Shown here piece by piece: positions 42,089 through 53,915 of a stretch of DNA of 64,000 nt. Below the pieces are notes generated by a model. It did no database searches and had not been told where the DNA came from. It was given only the letters and a program-made list of their open reading frames with translations. This DNA is from Desmodesmus armatus (lineage: Eukaryota; Chlorophyta; Chlorophyceae; Sphaeropleales; Scenedesmaceae), in the NCBI GenBank assembly GCA_007449985.2, contig VIIQ02000831.1, forward strand, positions 62,001-126,000. The letters run 5' to 3'. Each line of letters starts with the position of its first letter. Positions within the stretch are counted from its first letter, which is position 1. Position numbers and translations under genes: made by a program.

Positions 42089-45000
42089 GCGGGTCGCATG
42101 TACAGTGTGGACGCGTCTGGCAACCCCACTGCCACAACATGCCCGGCTGACACCTACAGGTACGGCATGCACTGCTACGCAGCACTGCTGGCAGGGTGCC
42201 TAGTAATAATGCAGGTACAGCTACATTGACAGTGATAGGCTCAGCTCAAAAGAGCAACACAAGGAGGAGTCAGCACGCTGCAGTCAGCAAGCTGCAGTCA
42301 GGAGCAGCAGTGCTGTTGCGTCATGGAAACGCAGACACCCGCTAGCAGTGGCACCTGTGACAACATGCTTCTCCCTGCACGACTCCACTCCAGAACTTGC
42401 TGGACCCTGCAGGAACGTCGCCTACAGGGATGCTCCAGTCTCAGAGGAATGTTCGACTCGATGTGACATTGACATGCCATATTTCACTACCCACTCACTA
42501 TTTTCCCACTCAGCTGGCCACTCCCAGCCCTCGGGCTCCTTAGTTCATGATTTTGCTCAGCCCCGTCTTCTTGCACATGTTGGTGACTGTGATCAAGGCT
42601 TGGTGTACTCCCAGTGGGCGGCGGGGGGGGGGGGGCACTTGAAATTTTTACTGTATGAATACTTAGTGCAATGACGACTGCTGACACAGCTTGCTTTACC
42701 TCTTCTGCCTGCGCTTGTGCAGCCCTGGTCTGAGGAAGCAAAGGGCATGCGTCGCATGTCCGGCTGGCTTCACCACACGGGGTGCAACAGGCAGCAGCTC
42801 CTTCAGTGCATGCGGTGAGCCTGTCAGGGGGGGGGGAGGTGGTGACATGGGAAGCCAGCACAAGGCAGACATGTCAGCCACACCATTTTCTGTACCACGA
42901 GAAACTTCTCAAGCAACATAATCTTGATTCATGCGCCTACCCTTGATTTTGGTGTGCAGGCTTGGGGTGCCAGCTGGGTGCGTGTGCGGCAGACAAACTG
43001 CACCATGCCGGACATAACTAGCTTGCATACTTGTTCAGTGTCAGTCGTTGTGTTGTTGCATCAGGGATACATTTCAACCTCGGACGCTATGCGAGGCACC
43101 TGCGCCACCCAGATCGCAAACTGCACTGCTGACCTTGCTGTTGCTTCTTGTCTCCTGCGCTGCCAGTTCTCAAGGAGGGCTATTTCCTGCAGGCTCGAGG
43201 GGAGACGGCCCCATGCCCCAAGGGCGAGTACAAGGACGGCTTCGACTCAGTGTCAAGCTGTAAGAAGTGTGCTAACGCGGTGACCACCCCAGATGTAGCC
43301 TCCACTTCCGAGAGCGCTTGCAAGGTTGTGCAGCCGTCCTTTGCCCCGACCTCCATTGTTGATGGAATCATCAAGGCAACACAGAAGTGCCCCCAAAGTA
43401 TGTCAAAGTATGCAGCTGAGCCTAGTGTGTTCAGGGAACTCAGTGCAATGATTGCACTTACGAGTGACAGCAGGGTTAAGCTGAAACTGCTCATCCCTTA
43501 TCTACATTGTTCAATGATCGTGCACTGCATGTCATATGCGCAGCCACAGCATCCACAGCTGCAGTGGTTGTCTTTCAGCTTTACACCGTCAGACCGGCTT
43601 GTCTCTCTTGCCGTGTCAGAAACACAATGTGTGCAGAGGTAAGTGATGAAGCATGCCTTTCCACTCAGTGATGAAAGCACTGCATGCCATTCCATATTGC
43701 AGGCACTACTGCCCCGGTGGGGAGGCAACAGCAGCCTTCAACACCACCTCTCCCGCCAACCTGGACAATACAACGGTTGTGCGCTGCACTTCTGGCACTT
43801 GGACCATGGACCTGGGTGCATCTTCTGCTGACGCATGCTGTGAGTGCTACCCTACCTTGGCATGTCCATCAACGAAACCGGCGGCCCAGGCTGAGGGATG
43901 TTGGCACACAATACTGGCATGAGCATTGCTGCTGATATGCTTAGCAAAATGCACTGACTCATGTTCAGGCTTAATCCTGCTGCAGCAACAGCTGTTGGTG
44001 CAGCTACCCAGGCCTCCACTTGCTAGGTGTGATCCCATTGAGGGCTGCTGCTGCTGCTGCCGCCTGTCCTGCTGTAGTGACACCGCCTGGCCACTACACT
44101 TCTGATGGCTTGACACGCCCGTGTGCGGATGGCGAGTACAGGGCAGAATGGAAGCCAGCTTCCCTTGCCGGCGCCTGCATGTCCTGTGGCACCAACATAC
44201 CGAGCACTGGGGTGGAGCAGATTGCTGAGTACAACGCAATTTCTGGTCAAGCAGCCAGCCTGGACGTGCGTGGAAGTGCCGGCTCGTGCTGTAAGTATCC
44301 AAAAAAACACCCCGAGGGCCTCAGCACTGTATTGTTCTCTGAGGAGCAGAATGGAGTTACTTTGACACTGTGACCGGACATGACCCAGGAAGAAACACAA
44401 GACATCTCTCCACCACAATCACATCTGCAGCAGGATGGAGGCTGCCACAGTGAATTCATCTTGGTTGTGGAGTACTGATGTGGTGCATGAATGCTGAGCA
44501 GCAGCCGTTATCAACACTTGATTCCTACATTGTTGGCATCCTTGCAACTTGGGTCACAACAACTCGTGGGTGCAACCTGCTGTTTGCCTTGCCTGGATGT
44601 TGCCTCTGCAGACATCAAGGCTGGCATGGGTATCTACTATTCTCCAGTTACTTCCCGCTACATTGGTGTGAACTGCGACCAGAACAACTTTGGAGTACCC
44701 AGCATGACCCCTGGCCTGGCAGCTAACCCTTGCCGGGACTGCCCTGCTGGCATGCAGACCAGCAGGAGCCTCAACAACAGCGCAGCATACTACGCATCTG
44801 ATGGTGCTCGCAAGGAGGGCTTCACCAATCAGATGGCGTGCGTCACGGCGGCGGGCTGGGGCTACAACGGGCGCGTTGCTACTAAGGTGAGCGGCTGAGC
44901 TTGATGAATGCCTTGGCAGCATCAATTGACCTTGGATGGGGCTCCGCAGCTTTGTCCTACAGGACTGGAATGTAGCTGCCAGTTTGGGAAGTCTTTCACT

Positions 45001-47008
45001 ATTGCCAGCTACCGGTGGTACTGTGCAGGCAAGTGCGAAACCTGCCGTCACTGGCTGGTACCAGCCGGTAGCTTACCGCCTCTTACCGCTGGCTGATGCA
45101 GTGCTCCCGGCACTGATAACATGAGTGGTTTGTGATTTCTCTTATGTGCGAATTGTGCAATTTCTCGTAGTCTCACCTAATCTAAACGCCTCAGCGCATC
45201 GTTCCCATCCGATCATTGAAATGCGATTGATGATGCGACCACCAGCCGGAGTCCCTGCACGACACGTCTAGCCACGAGCGGCTTCAGACCCTGCAAATAC
45301 ACGCAACCAGCTGCTGCTTAGCTTGCAACGTGCCGCGCCACAGCGCCGAGCCATGGACTTACGACATACGCTGTTGTAATGTGCTCCCCCTCACAGTGCC
45401 CTCCGGGATCCTTCAATCCGGCTGGCACGTATGGTCCTTGCACAAAATGTGCAACAGGCCTGACGACCGCAAGCACTCAAGTTTCAGAGGACGACTGCAA
45501 CGTGGCAGCTGGCTATGGCTACCATGGTGGCGCTGTGGTCGCATGCCCAGTTGGTAAGTGGCTGCCGGACAGGTGCAGCACTGGCCAATCACAGTGCTTG
45601 TGAGTTGCAACAAAACACTGGTGACTATGTCCGTCTGGAGGGCTGCAGACCACTCAGCAAGAACACACGTTTCAAGGTTGTTGAGGTGCTCAGGACTCTG
45701 TGACAACAGCCAGCTCAAAACACTTACACGATCGCGTGTTGATTGTTGACTCATCACGCACAGGCACCTACAACAGTGAGACACGTACCACCAAGACGGC
45801 GCCCTGCACGACGTGCCCCCAAGGTCGCACCACCACCCAACCAGGCAGCAACAGTATCTCTGACTGCGGGGTGTGCCTTGGTGGTTACAGTGGACCGGAA
45901 TGCTCCCAGACATGCGGCGGTGGCCGGGGCCAGAACGCCACTTACTCCTCCGAGGGGAGCACTGAAGGCAGTGCATGCCAGGTCTGCACCCCTATCTCCA
46001 ACGGCTTCACATTCTACTACCGTGGCAGCCAGAGCAGCTTCATTCCTGCTGTTGTCACGCGGGCCGGTGCTGAAACATCTGCCGACTGTTTGGCAGAGTT
46101 CTCTCAGCTGCAGGATTCTGCTTGGTATCTCGGTGGCTCAGCCCAGCTACAGAAGGTGGAGGGTGTGAGCTCCTTCACCGACTGTGTTGAGAGCTGCAGG
46201 ACAACCGACGACTGCCAGTACGTGAACTACAACTACGAGGCTTCACTTGCAGCAGACAACACGACGTTCGTTTCTGAGTGCCTCATCAAACGACCCAACG
46301 CTACTGCCGCACCGTAAGCTCCTGCTTCAATGACAGCCCTGCGGTGGGGCCAGCTGGGGTTCTTGCAACGTGTGCTTGGCTCAAATTGTTTCCATACGTC
46401 TTTGTTTTTGCATACCCGTCTCATATGTGTATGGGCCCCATAGGCACCTTGCCTACTAGGCATGGCATGACTCATTTGTAATGTGCAGATGCTGCAAGCC
46501 AATTCAGACTTGACGTCACAACTGCTGCTGCCGCCGCTGCCGCTTGTGCTTCTGCTGCTGCTGCCGCTGCCATCACCCCTGCTGCTGCTGCTTCTGCTAA
46601 CTGCTGCCCTTGTGGCAAACCCCTTCGTCTTCCAGTGGCAACGTTGTGGCATTCAAGGCGCTGTTGGCGAACGCACCTGAGGCAGCGTCTGTCAACAATG
46701 TGGATGCGCAGGGCTTGGCTTCAGGCGCCTACACGGTTTGGAGGGACACCGGCAGTGGCATTGGTGTCTCTCAGACCCTCATCACAGCCACCACAGCCCA
46801 GGACTGCCTTCTGGCATGTGACAGGGATGAGGCCTGTGCGGCAGTCTACATGGTGGCTGCTGATGCTTCTGCTGTCAGCCCCAACCTGTCCAGCTGCACA
46901 ACGATCAAGGGGCAAAGGGTTGTTTCCAGCACCCTGCGCAGTGTCACACAGGTTGTCACAAGCCGTCTGGCTACAGGAAACATCACTGCCACCCTGGCAC
47001 TTGCTTAG

Positions 47009-48424
47009 CAGCTTTCAGCATGTACTGCTGCGTGGAAGTCTTTTCACGCATGACAGGCCGTGCCCTGAGGGTGTGAGTGGAGTTTGTTGTAAGGAGAGCT
47101 CGGCCGCGGCATGAGTGTCCCTAGAGGGAGAAGAAGGGGTGGTAGAGTTGGCACTGGTGGCAGCGTGGCCACTTGACATGTGGTGTGCACCATCCCATGT
47201 GAATGCAAGGCGTATGTGGACCGTTGGTCAAGGTACCAACTACCGCAAAGTTGCTGCCTGCCGCAAGCTGCCCACAGATTGCATAATTAGGTGCATCGGC
47301 TGCCGGTTGGTGGCTTCATTTGACCCGCAAGTGCGTCGGGGCACTACGAAAGCATGCCGCATCCTGTTGTTGGGGTCTGTTTGGCAGTGCAGCCTATCGG
47401 TGATCACTTAGTCTAAGCCAGCCTGCAGGCTGTTACAGCTGTACCTTTACGGTACAGCAATTGGACTTGCAAGTCAGACTAGTAGATGGTACTGCTGCAT
47501 GAGCACGCCTGTGTTTGCTCTGTGGGCATCTGTACGAGGACGATAACTATGCTGCACAACAGCACCAAGCACACTTGCATGGATGGCAGATGCACTTCAG
47601 ACAAATATCACAGCCTGACCTAAAACAAGAGCTTGTAGCAGCTTGTAGCAGCAGATGCATGAATGCTTACAATAACACTGAACACTGCATAATGGGTGGT
47701 CTTCAGATCGCAAGGTCTGGGGATCGAATGCTGGCAAAGACACTGGCCAGGCTGTGATGTCCGCCCACCCTTGTAGCGGCTCGCAGTGGTGAAGAGGTTT
47801 CGGTGGTTTACCCTTCACGCGTGGTGATACCAAGCTTCGGCTTCGGCAGTTAACTAGGTCTGGAGAGTACCACTATGTGGTGAAAGTATCCAGTACTGAG
47901 GGAATGACAGCACAGTGGCAGCATATGCAGCGGCAGTTCCATCTCCCCATCCCTCCTTTTTATATTATATTACAACCTCTGATTAAATAAAACAAGCAGC
48001 AATACCAGGGGTTCAAGAGATAGCGGTGCAAGTAAGCAGAACCTCACATACAAAGTCAATGCCGCATGGTTGACGGCTGAGCAGTCCATGCACTTGCTGC
48101 CAGCATACCACAGCGGGGGCTACACCAAGGCCACACGGTCCAGGCACACCCACTTCTCCCCGCCCCAGTCGGAGCGGAATTTAATTTCATTAAGATCTTC
48201 TTTTGGGAAGAAACTTGAAATTGTAGGGGTCATTGGGACCTGTAGGCAGGCACACCACCGGCACACCTCGTCAGCATGTGTTGTGGCACCAGGCTCAGCT
48301 ACACCAGACATGCAGCCAAATAGGAAATGCACGTGCAGGACCCCCCCCAGACAACAGCTTGAGATTCAGGTTGCGTCCACAAGCACAGTTGACACCAACA
48401 ACACCGCCAGATGGCCCGCGCTTG
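47009..48424. other. Intergenic region with poly(A) signal and hairpin
   Basis: TGTAA at 47088-47092, 80 bases after the stop of the Cys-rich gene, fits the algal poly(A) signal. A hairpin (GCTGTACC, TTTAC, GGTACAGC) lies at 47438-47458, and an AT-rich stretch with TATATTATATTA lies at about 47960. No gene supported. Confidence 0.55.
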
Positions 48425-51400
48425 ATGCTGAAACTTAACAAAGCCCTCTTTGCTTGTCTTGCTGCCTGTACTGCAGTCTTGAACAGTGCAGATGGTGTGG
48501 TCTGGTCCTCTGCAGCCAACCCCATGGCAAACACCCACTGGCCAAGTGTGTTGGAGATCAGTGACAGCGGCCGCCTGGATGTGTTTGATTATTGGGGCTC
48601 CTCATACTGGCAGCCTGTGGTCGCACAATCAGGTTCGAAACAGTGCAGCAAACTCTTAATTCATAACAGTATTCTTGCATACTTTATCTTATAATTGATT
48701 GTCAGCAAAAATAAAAAAATTTATTTTGCTGACACTTTTCATTACAATTTTGTGTGCCTCGACCAAAACAGGCATAGGAATAAACTTTAGCTTAGTAAGC
48801 TTGGCAGTCCTAACATGTTCGCAACAGTCGAGACCGCGCAGCCGGCTGAATCTACTGAACAGCTATCGGCTGGAACAGCCAGACTGATGCAGCGGCCCGC
48901 TGCAATGTGTACGGTACACATTCTGTGTCTGTGTGAGGAAGGTTACAAACGGCGGCATCACATGTTGTCGAGTGCAGTGCTCAGGCATTACCCTGCCAAA
49001 TGCATGCTGTACTGTCTGAAACATGCATTGTTGGGTCTGCCAAATTAGCTTGCTGTGGAAGCTGACAATCCCCACTGGGAGTGCGTCACCTTGACATGAA
49101 GAGGGTCGCACAAACCTGCATGTACGGTGTGTGAAGCATACAGACACCACTAGCACAGCCTCAGACAAACGGCTGACAGCAACACGCGAGCTGCTCATCT
49201 GACAAGCTGCTCTCTGCCTGATCTGCCTTCTTGCGCAGCTTGCACTGTCATCATTGACAGAAGCACGCCCTCGTCTGATCCAATCAACCTGTCAGAGGTC
49301 CAGCTGTTCAACGCAGTAGGGGCACAAATCCCAAGCACCCGCCTGAGCCTCAGCATGTCATCACATCACCTATCCTATCCGGGGGCCAACTGTCTCGATG
49401 GCTTGACAAGTAGTTTCTGCCAGACCGGCCAGACAGACCCCAACCCCACACTGCGAGTGTCATACCTTTGCTCTGAGGGCTTGTCAAGGGTGGACGTCTT
49501 CAACCGGCAGGGTGCCACCTCCGTGGAGTCCCAGCGCATACTGCAAGTCCGCATCAGGGCACAGAATGCAGCAGGCGCAGACCTGATGCAGCCGTTTACC
49601 ATCACTGCCGTCCAAGAATACTACGCAGTGCCTCTGGGTGGGTAGGGTGTGTGTTGCAGTATCTGTCAGGTGGCAATCCCTTCCGGGACATGCAGAGATT
49701 CGGACCTCACATAAGGCACGTGCAGCACATATCTGGGCTAATAGGTATGTCTCAAACGGTTGCGGTTTGTAACTGTGCATGCATGGTGCTGTTGCTGTCG
49801 TTGCTGCAGATCACACCCGCTTCCAGCTCAGTGGTCGGACTATCCTTGCGTTCTCAAATGCACGCACGACTCAGTATGAGGCGCGTGAGCGGTGCAAGGC
49901 AGAGGGTGGCTTCTTGGCTGCTGCATACACTCAGGCAGAGGCAACAGCCCTTGTCAATGCCTTCCCAGCCAGTTCAGGCACCAACCCCATCTGGATTGGG
50001 TTGGCGGCAGCAAACAGCGTACCCACTAGGGATCGTCCCAATTTCCTCTGGTACCGGACAGGCCTGACACCTACAGGTTGGATGGGCTGGGCCGTAAATG
50101 AGCCAAGCGATGCTAACACGGAAGGTGTGTGCGTGGTGATGTATGCAAACACACCGGCAGGCGAATGGAACTTGCCAACCAAATGGAATGATGCTCCTTG
50201 CGCCATGAGCGCAGCGTTCGCCTGTGAAATAGGTGAGAGGGGAGCTGTGCGTTTATGCGGAGGCATCTGACTGGTGTGGTCAAAAACTGGCATGGGTGCC
50301 TGGGTTGAGCGTACAGGGGTTGCCTACATGTTGAACACTTTGGTGCCCACCGCATTCACAGGCTAGCAGACCGAGGGGTGCTGCTTGCCACTGCCTTGTG
50401 TGTGCCGCAGATACCTCTTGTGCGAGCAACCCCTGCTCACTCAGCTCTGCAAACAGCAATGGCGTATGCACAAACAACTTTGGTACAGGCTACCAGTGTG
50501 GGTGCGCACCTGGTCTGTGGTGGGACAGCAGAAGGAAGAGGTGCGCAGGTGAGTAGCCATGTTGCATTGGACAATGCACGTGATGCATTGGACAATGCAC
50601 ATGGATAAAATAATGTTATAGCATTGTTACATCTGGATGGATGTGCCACATCTAGTAGTTCACTTGTTGTTTTGTCTCTGCATGCTTGATTTCAGATGTA
50701 ATTGAGTTGCAACGTTCTTATATACGATGTTTGACTTCTGCAGATTACATCCGTATCAGCCCCACCCCAAGCAGAACGTGGATGGTCGGCACCGCTACCC
50801 CAGCAGATCATGCGACCACCACACGACGCTGCAACCAATTGAACGCCGGGCTGGTTATGCCCACAACCGAGAGCGATATGGCCACCATCAAGGACACATT
50901 CAACACGTTTCTCAGTGCTGGCTACTCCCGTCCCGCTGACTGGGGGGCTGGTGACCCATGGTACTGGCTAGGCCTGAACACCCTGGATGGAAGTGCATCC
51001 AGTGACCCCAACAAGTGGGTGTGGACGCGTACACGGACGACCCCAATCCCCGCCTTCTGGATTCCAACACAACCTGATGCATGGGGAAATGAAGAGAGCT
51101 GTGCCCACTTAGGCTTCCACAGGTTCCAATGGAATGACATCAATTGTGGTGATTGGGGGCGTATTTCGCAAGTATGCGAGCTGGGTGAGCACACTGCTTG
51201 CTGTTGCTTTCGGTCTTTTGTGAGCTTGCATGGCAGCTTCCTCGTCTGGACCTTAGGGGAAAGCCATACATGATAGCACAGGGGATCTCGTTCTTGACCG
51301 CTAGCAGCAGATATTCTGCAATGAAACAAACCCGCAATGCCGACGCCGCACCACTGCCTTTGCTTGTCTGCAGTGACAACGGCCACCATGCTGCCATACA

Positions 51401-52258
51401 ACCCTGCCTGGAGTGCCGCATTCCAGTGGAATGCGGCCTTCCTGTTGCTCAGCGGCTCTTGCATGTCATCACCAAATGCAGCCTACAAGCTGTGCCTCCA
51501 GGATGACGCAAACCTTGTGTTGAAAGGCCCTGCGGGGGTCGTTTGGTAAGTGGCCATGTGTAAAGCTATGCTCAGCACAAGACAGCGGGATGCATCTCAA
51601 TCCTGCGTGCAAGCATTGTCAATGGACGGCTGCGACTTACATGCAAGCCACATGCTGATGTGCACTGCTTGCAGGCAATCAGGCGCCACTTCTGCATTAG
51701 GCAACCGGCCGTTTAGGGCCTTTGTTGATGCCGCCTCTGGGAGGCTGACAGGTGCGGGTTAACTCTTTGTGTGGTGATTGCTTGTGAGCAAGAGGCGGGG
51801 GCACTTGCGACTCCCATCGGCTGGCCACACCCACTGCCAATAGGCAAACACAATCGCCGGCGCCCTGAGGCGACTCGATGGAAGCTTCTTTTGAGCCGCA
51901 TTGTTGAATGCCAAATTGCAGTACACTCATGTGCAGACTGTGTTGTCCGCAATATAATTACCTCCAAGGTCCAGGCCCTTACAGCAAACGCTCTGAGTCA
52001 TGGATGCCATGTGTGTGTGTGTGTGCCCTTCCGTCTGCAGTCGCTTATGGTGCTGGCCCCACAGTGGTGTGGCAGGCCACAAACAATGGCTTGGGTGCGG
52101 GGGTCACTGGGCCACGAACCCTGGAGCTTACAAACAGTGGTGTTCTGGGGGTGTTTGAGTACCGCGGCCGGCGGCTCTGGAGCACAGCAGCAGCAGCAGC
52201 AGCAGCAGCGGCACACACAGCGGCTGAGGGTGTGCCCAGGATGCCCAGATCAGTGTAA
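48425..52258 (+). CDS. Secreted mosaic lectin: bulb-lectin, F5/8C-like, C-type lectin, EGF, C-type lectin, bulb-lectin
   Basis: Eight exons: 48425-48632, 49239-49637, 49810-50232, 50411-50548, 50744-51184, 51374-51545, 51675-51751 and 52041-52258. They total 2076 nt and 691 residues. MLKLNKALFACLAACTAVLN is a signal peptide. A bulb-type lectin-like segment follows (VVWSSAAN ... LEISDSGRLDVFDYWG). Exon 2 is discoidin/F5/8C-like. Exon 3 is a C-type lectin domain (WIGLAAANS, WAVNEPSD, WNDAPC, FACEI). Exon 4 is an EGF-like module (CASNPCSL ... CTNNFGTGYQCGCAPG). Exon 5 is a second C-type lectin domain (WYWLGLNTLDG, WNDINCGDWG). Bulb-lectin repeats close the protein (CLQDDANLVLKGPAGVVW; LELTNSGVLGVFEYRG) with a short Ala run. 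Exons 2-5 are all phase 1-1. Sugar binding at the cell surface is inferred. Confidence 0.85.
48700..48734. repeat. AT-rich near-perfect palindrome in lectin intron 1
   Basis: TGTCAGCAAAAATAAA and its reverse complement (one T shorter) surround a few A residues; it could be a tiny foldback insertion. Confidence 0.7.
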
Positions 52259-52307
52259 GACTGATGGTGTTCAACATGCAACAGTACCGCAACGCCGTCT
52301 CAAAACC

Positions 52308-52312
52308 TGTAA
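52308..52312 (+). terminator. Poly(A) signal TGTAA of the lectin gene
   Basis: TGTAA lies 50 bases after the stop codon, followed by AATAAA overlap (tgtaaataaa). Confidence 0.65.
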
Positions 52313-52827
52313 ATAAACCCAAAGCCGTGTTGAAGAAATGCCCACCTGATGATGCTCAGTGATCATTACTACTACTACTTTACTGGATCATTACAAAGTA
52401 CGCCTGCATGGCTGAAATTGTGAAAAGGGCGCGCTGTTGGGAAGGGAGAACGTATACTGCAAAGGCTAGCGCTCGCTGCTGCGTGCAATACGGAAGGATG
52501 TACATCACTCACTGCGAGGCAACTGCTGAGTGAAGCCTATCTGGTGCCAGCCAGTGTTGCAAACTGTCTTCACCACACGCTGTGGGCAATCATGTTTGGC
52601 ATTCATGATGCTGAGTTGTTGGGAGTTCAATATGCAACAGTAACCAAGTGAAAGCAAAAATGAGAACGGTCTTGGAGTGGTGTGTATGTGTATCGCTTAT
52701 TGGAAATCTCCTGTGAGGACCACATGTCAACCACTGGTTGGCATTGGCGTTGTCCCTGAACCATGCCAGTAGTACTGCCCCATTGTGCAAGCTTTCCCAG
52801 ACACAAGCAATAGTTACATCTTATGGC
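52313..52827. other. Intergenic region
   Basis: No gene. The last part shows weak similarity to 57.95-58.19 kb, upstream of the strong direct repeat. Confidence 0.5.
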
Positions 52828-53452
52828 CGGGACACAAACAAACATAGCAAAGCAAGAGCCAGACTGCAGTATGCTTTGAACAGCATGCATCAAGATGATC
52901 TTTCAGCTTACATTGCTGGTTGAACACAAGATGGCCACACATCATTCTTGCATGCTGCATGCAATGCACTGCGGGCACAGGCAGTGCCCGTAAATATCTT
53001 CCTCATCCAAGCAGTATGCAAAAATCATGTAGGCATGCATGCAAACGGGCCACAGCACACAAGTCACCTGTGGCACACCAATGCTCAAAACAGCAACTAC
53101 CGCTCAAGTAGCAGGAAAGCTTGCCAGCTGGCACCTTCCACAGCAGTGTGATGGACAAAGTGAAATACTGTGCTGGTCCATCTGCAACAGCAGTGCTGTG
53201 GGACATACTGCAATACGGTGCTGGCAGCAATCCCGAGTCACTACTCAACATGCCTATCACAGTCTTTGTCACAGAGTGCATGTTGTAATAGGAAGCTCAC
53301 ACTGAAAACTTCGGCGCCACCAGTAGTACCACGTAGCCAGACATACTACACTACTGGTAGCCTACCAGTTGGCTGAGCCAACAAGGCGCATCACAGCATC
53401 ATGCATGCAATATAAGCATGCCTACAGCGCATGACAGACTTGAACCACCAGG
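52828..53452. repeat. Left copy of a direct repeat flanking MYND copy 3
   Basis: Strongly similar to 58190-58812 (for example acatcattcttgcatgctgc and gtgtgatggacaaagtg), with substitutions and small indels. It ends with the last bases of the membrane-protein coding sequence (tgacagacttgaaccacca), so it is a duplicated 3' flank of that gene. Confidence 0.85.
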
Positions 53453-53915
53453 TCGGCCATGAGGGTCTGTCACACTTGAATGTGCCATGTGCCTGTTCAA
53501 ACTGCATGAACCATGCACCAGTGGTGACCATGCACCACCATCACGCACGCAGTCCTGCACACACAGCCGCTGTGCCAGCCCTGGGCAGGCCGCCCAGTTG
53601 CTGAGTCACAAAACAGGCTGTGTGGCTGTGTGCGACTTGCTTCCCAGTGCAGATCAGCCACACAGCAACATGCACTTGGCTCAACTTCTTGTGACCAATG
53701 GTGCACAAACATACACTCAAAACGGCAACCAACACAATTCAACGCAATGCATCAGCAAAAACACCCCCTGATCATACCATTATCAGCAAGCAGACACAGA
53801 ATCACACCAAACCGGCTTGCTCAGGGAAGCAGCAGTCACCAGGGGCTGCTGTCAAGACGACCAAACACCTTGCTGCAGTCAAGGGACCATGCCCTTGCAG
53901 TCTTGGCACACACCC
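53453..53915. other. Intergenic region next to MYND copy 3
   Basis: No gene; from about 53840 it matches the 3' flank of the other MYND copies in inverted orientation. Confidence 0.5.

Larger units (their letters stand above)
27643..47008 (+). pseudogene. Secreted Cys-rich (GCC2/GCC3-like) and PAN-like protein gene, disrupted by retrotransposon
   Basis: Exons: 27643-27724, 27890-28086, 28297-28432 continued at 42093-42159, 42723-42814, 43167-43638, 43703-43839, 44078-44290, 44612-44886, 45397-45553, 45764-46313 and 46636-47008. Without the insertion they total 2751 nt (916 residues) with every phase matching. Residues 1-27 are a signal peptide (LPLGLLLAAILTMGMLADA). Repeats of the ephrin-receptor-like GCC2/GCC3 type follow, with spaced Cys and CPAG/CPKG turns (CPAGFTTRGATG, CPQGRTTTQPGSN, CVCLGGYSGPEC). 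Two PAN/apple-like modules close the protein (DCVESCRTTDDCQYVNYNYE; DCLLACDRDEACAAVY). A wall or surface role is inferred. The retrotransposon interrupts exon 3, so this allele should not give full-length protein unless the element is removed. Exon 5 is unusually long and its 3' part may be intronic. Confidence 0.8.

Noticed and set aside
42081..42095. Element ending at GTGACAGC without a target duplication
   Set aside because: That would leave GAGGCGGGGTCGC in the host exon and break its frame, whereas the GCGG duplication keeps it.
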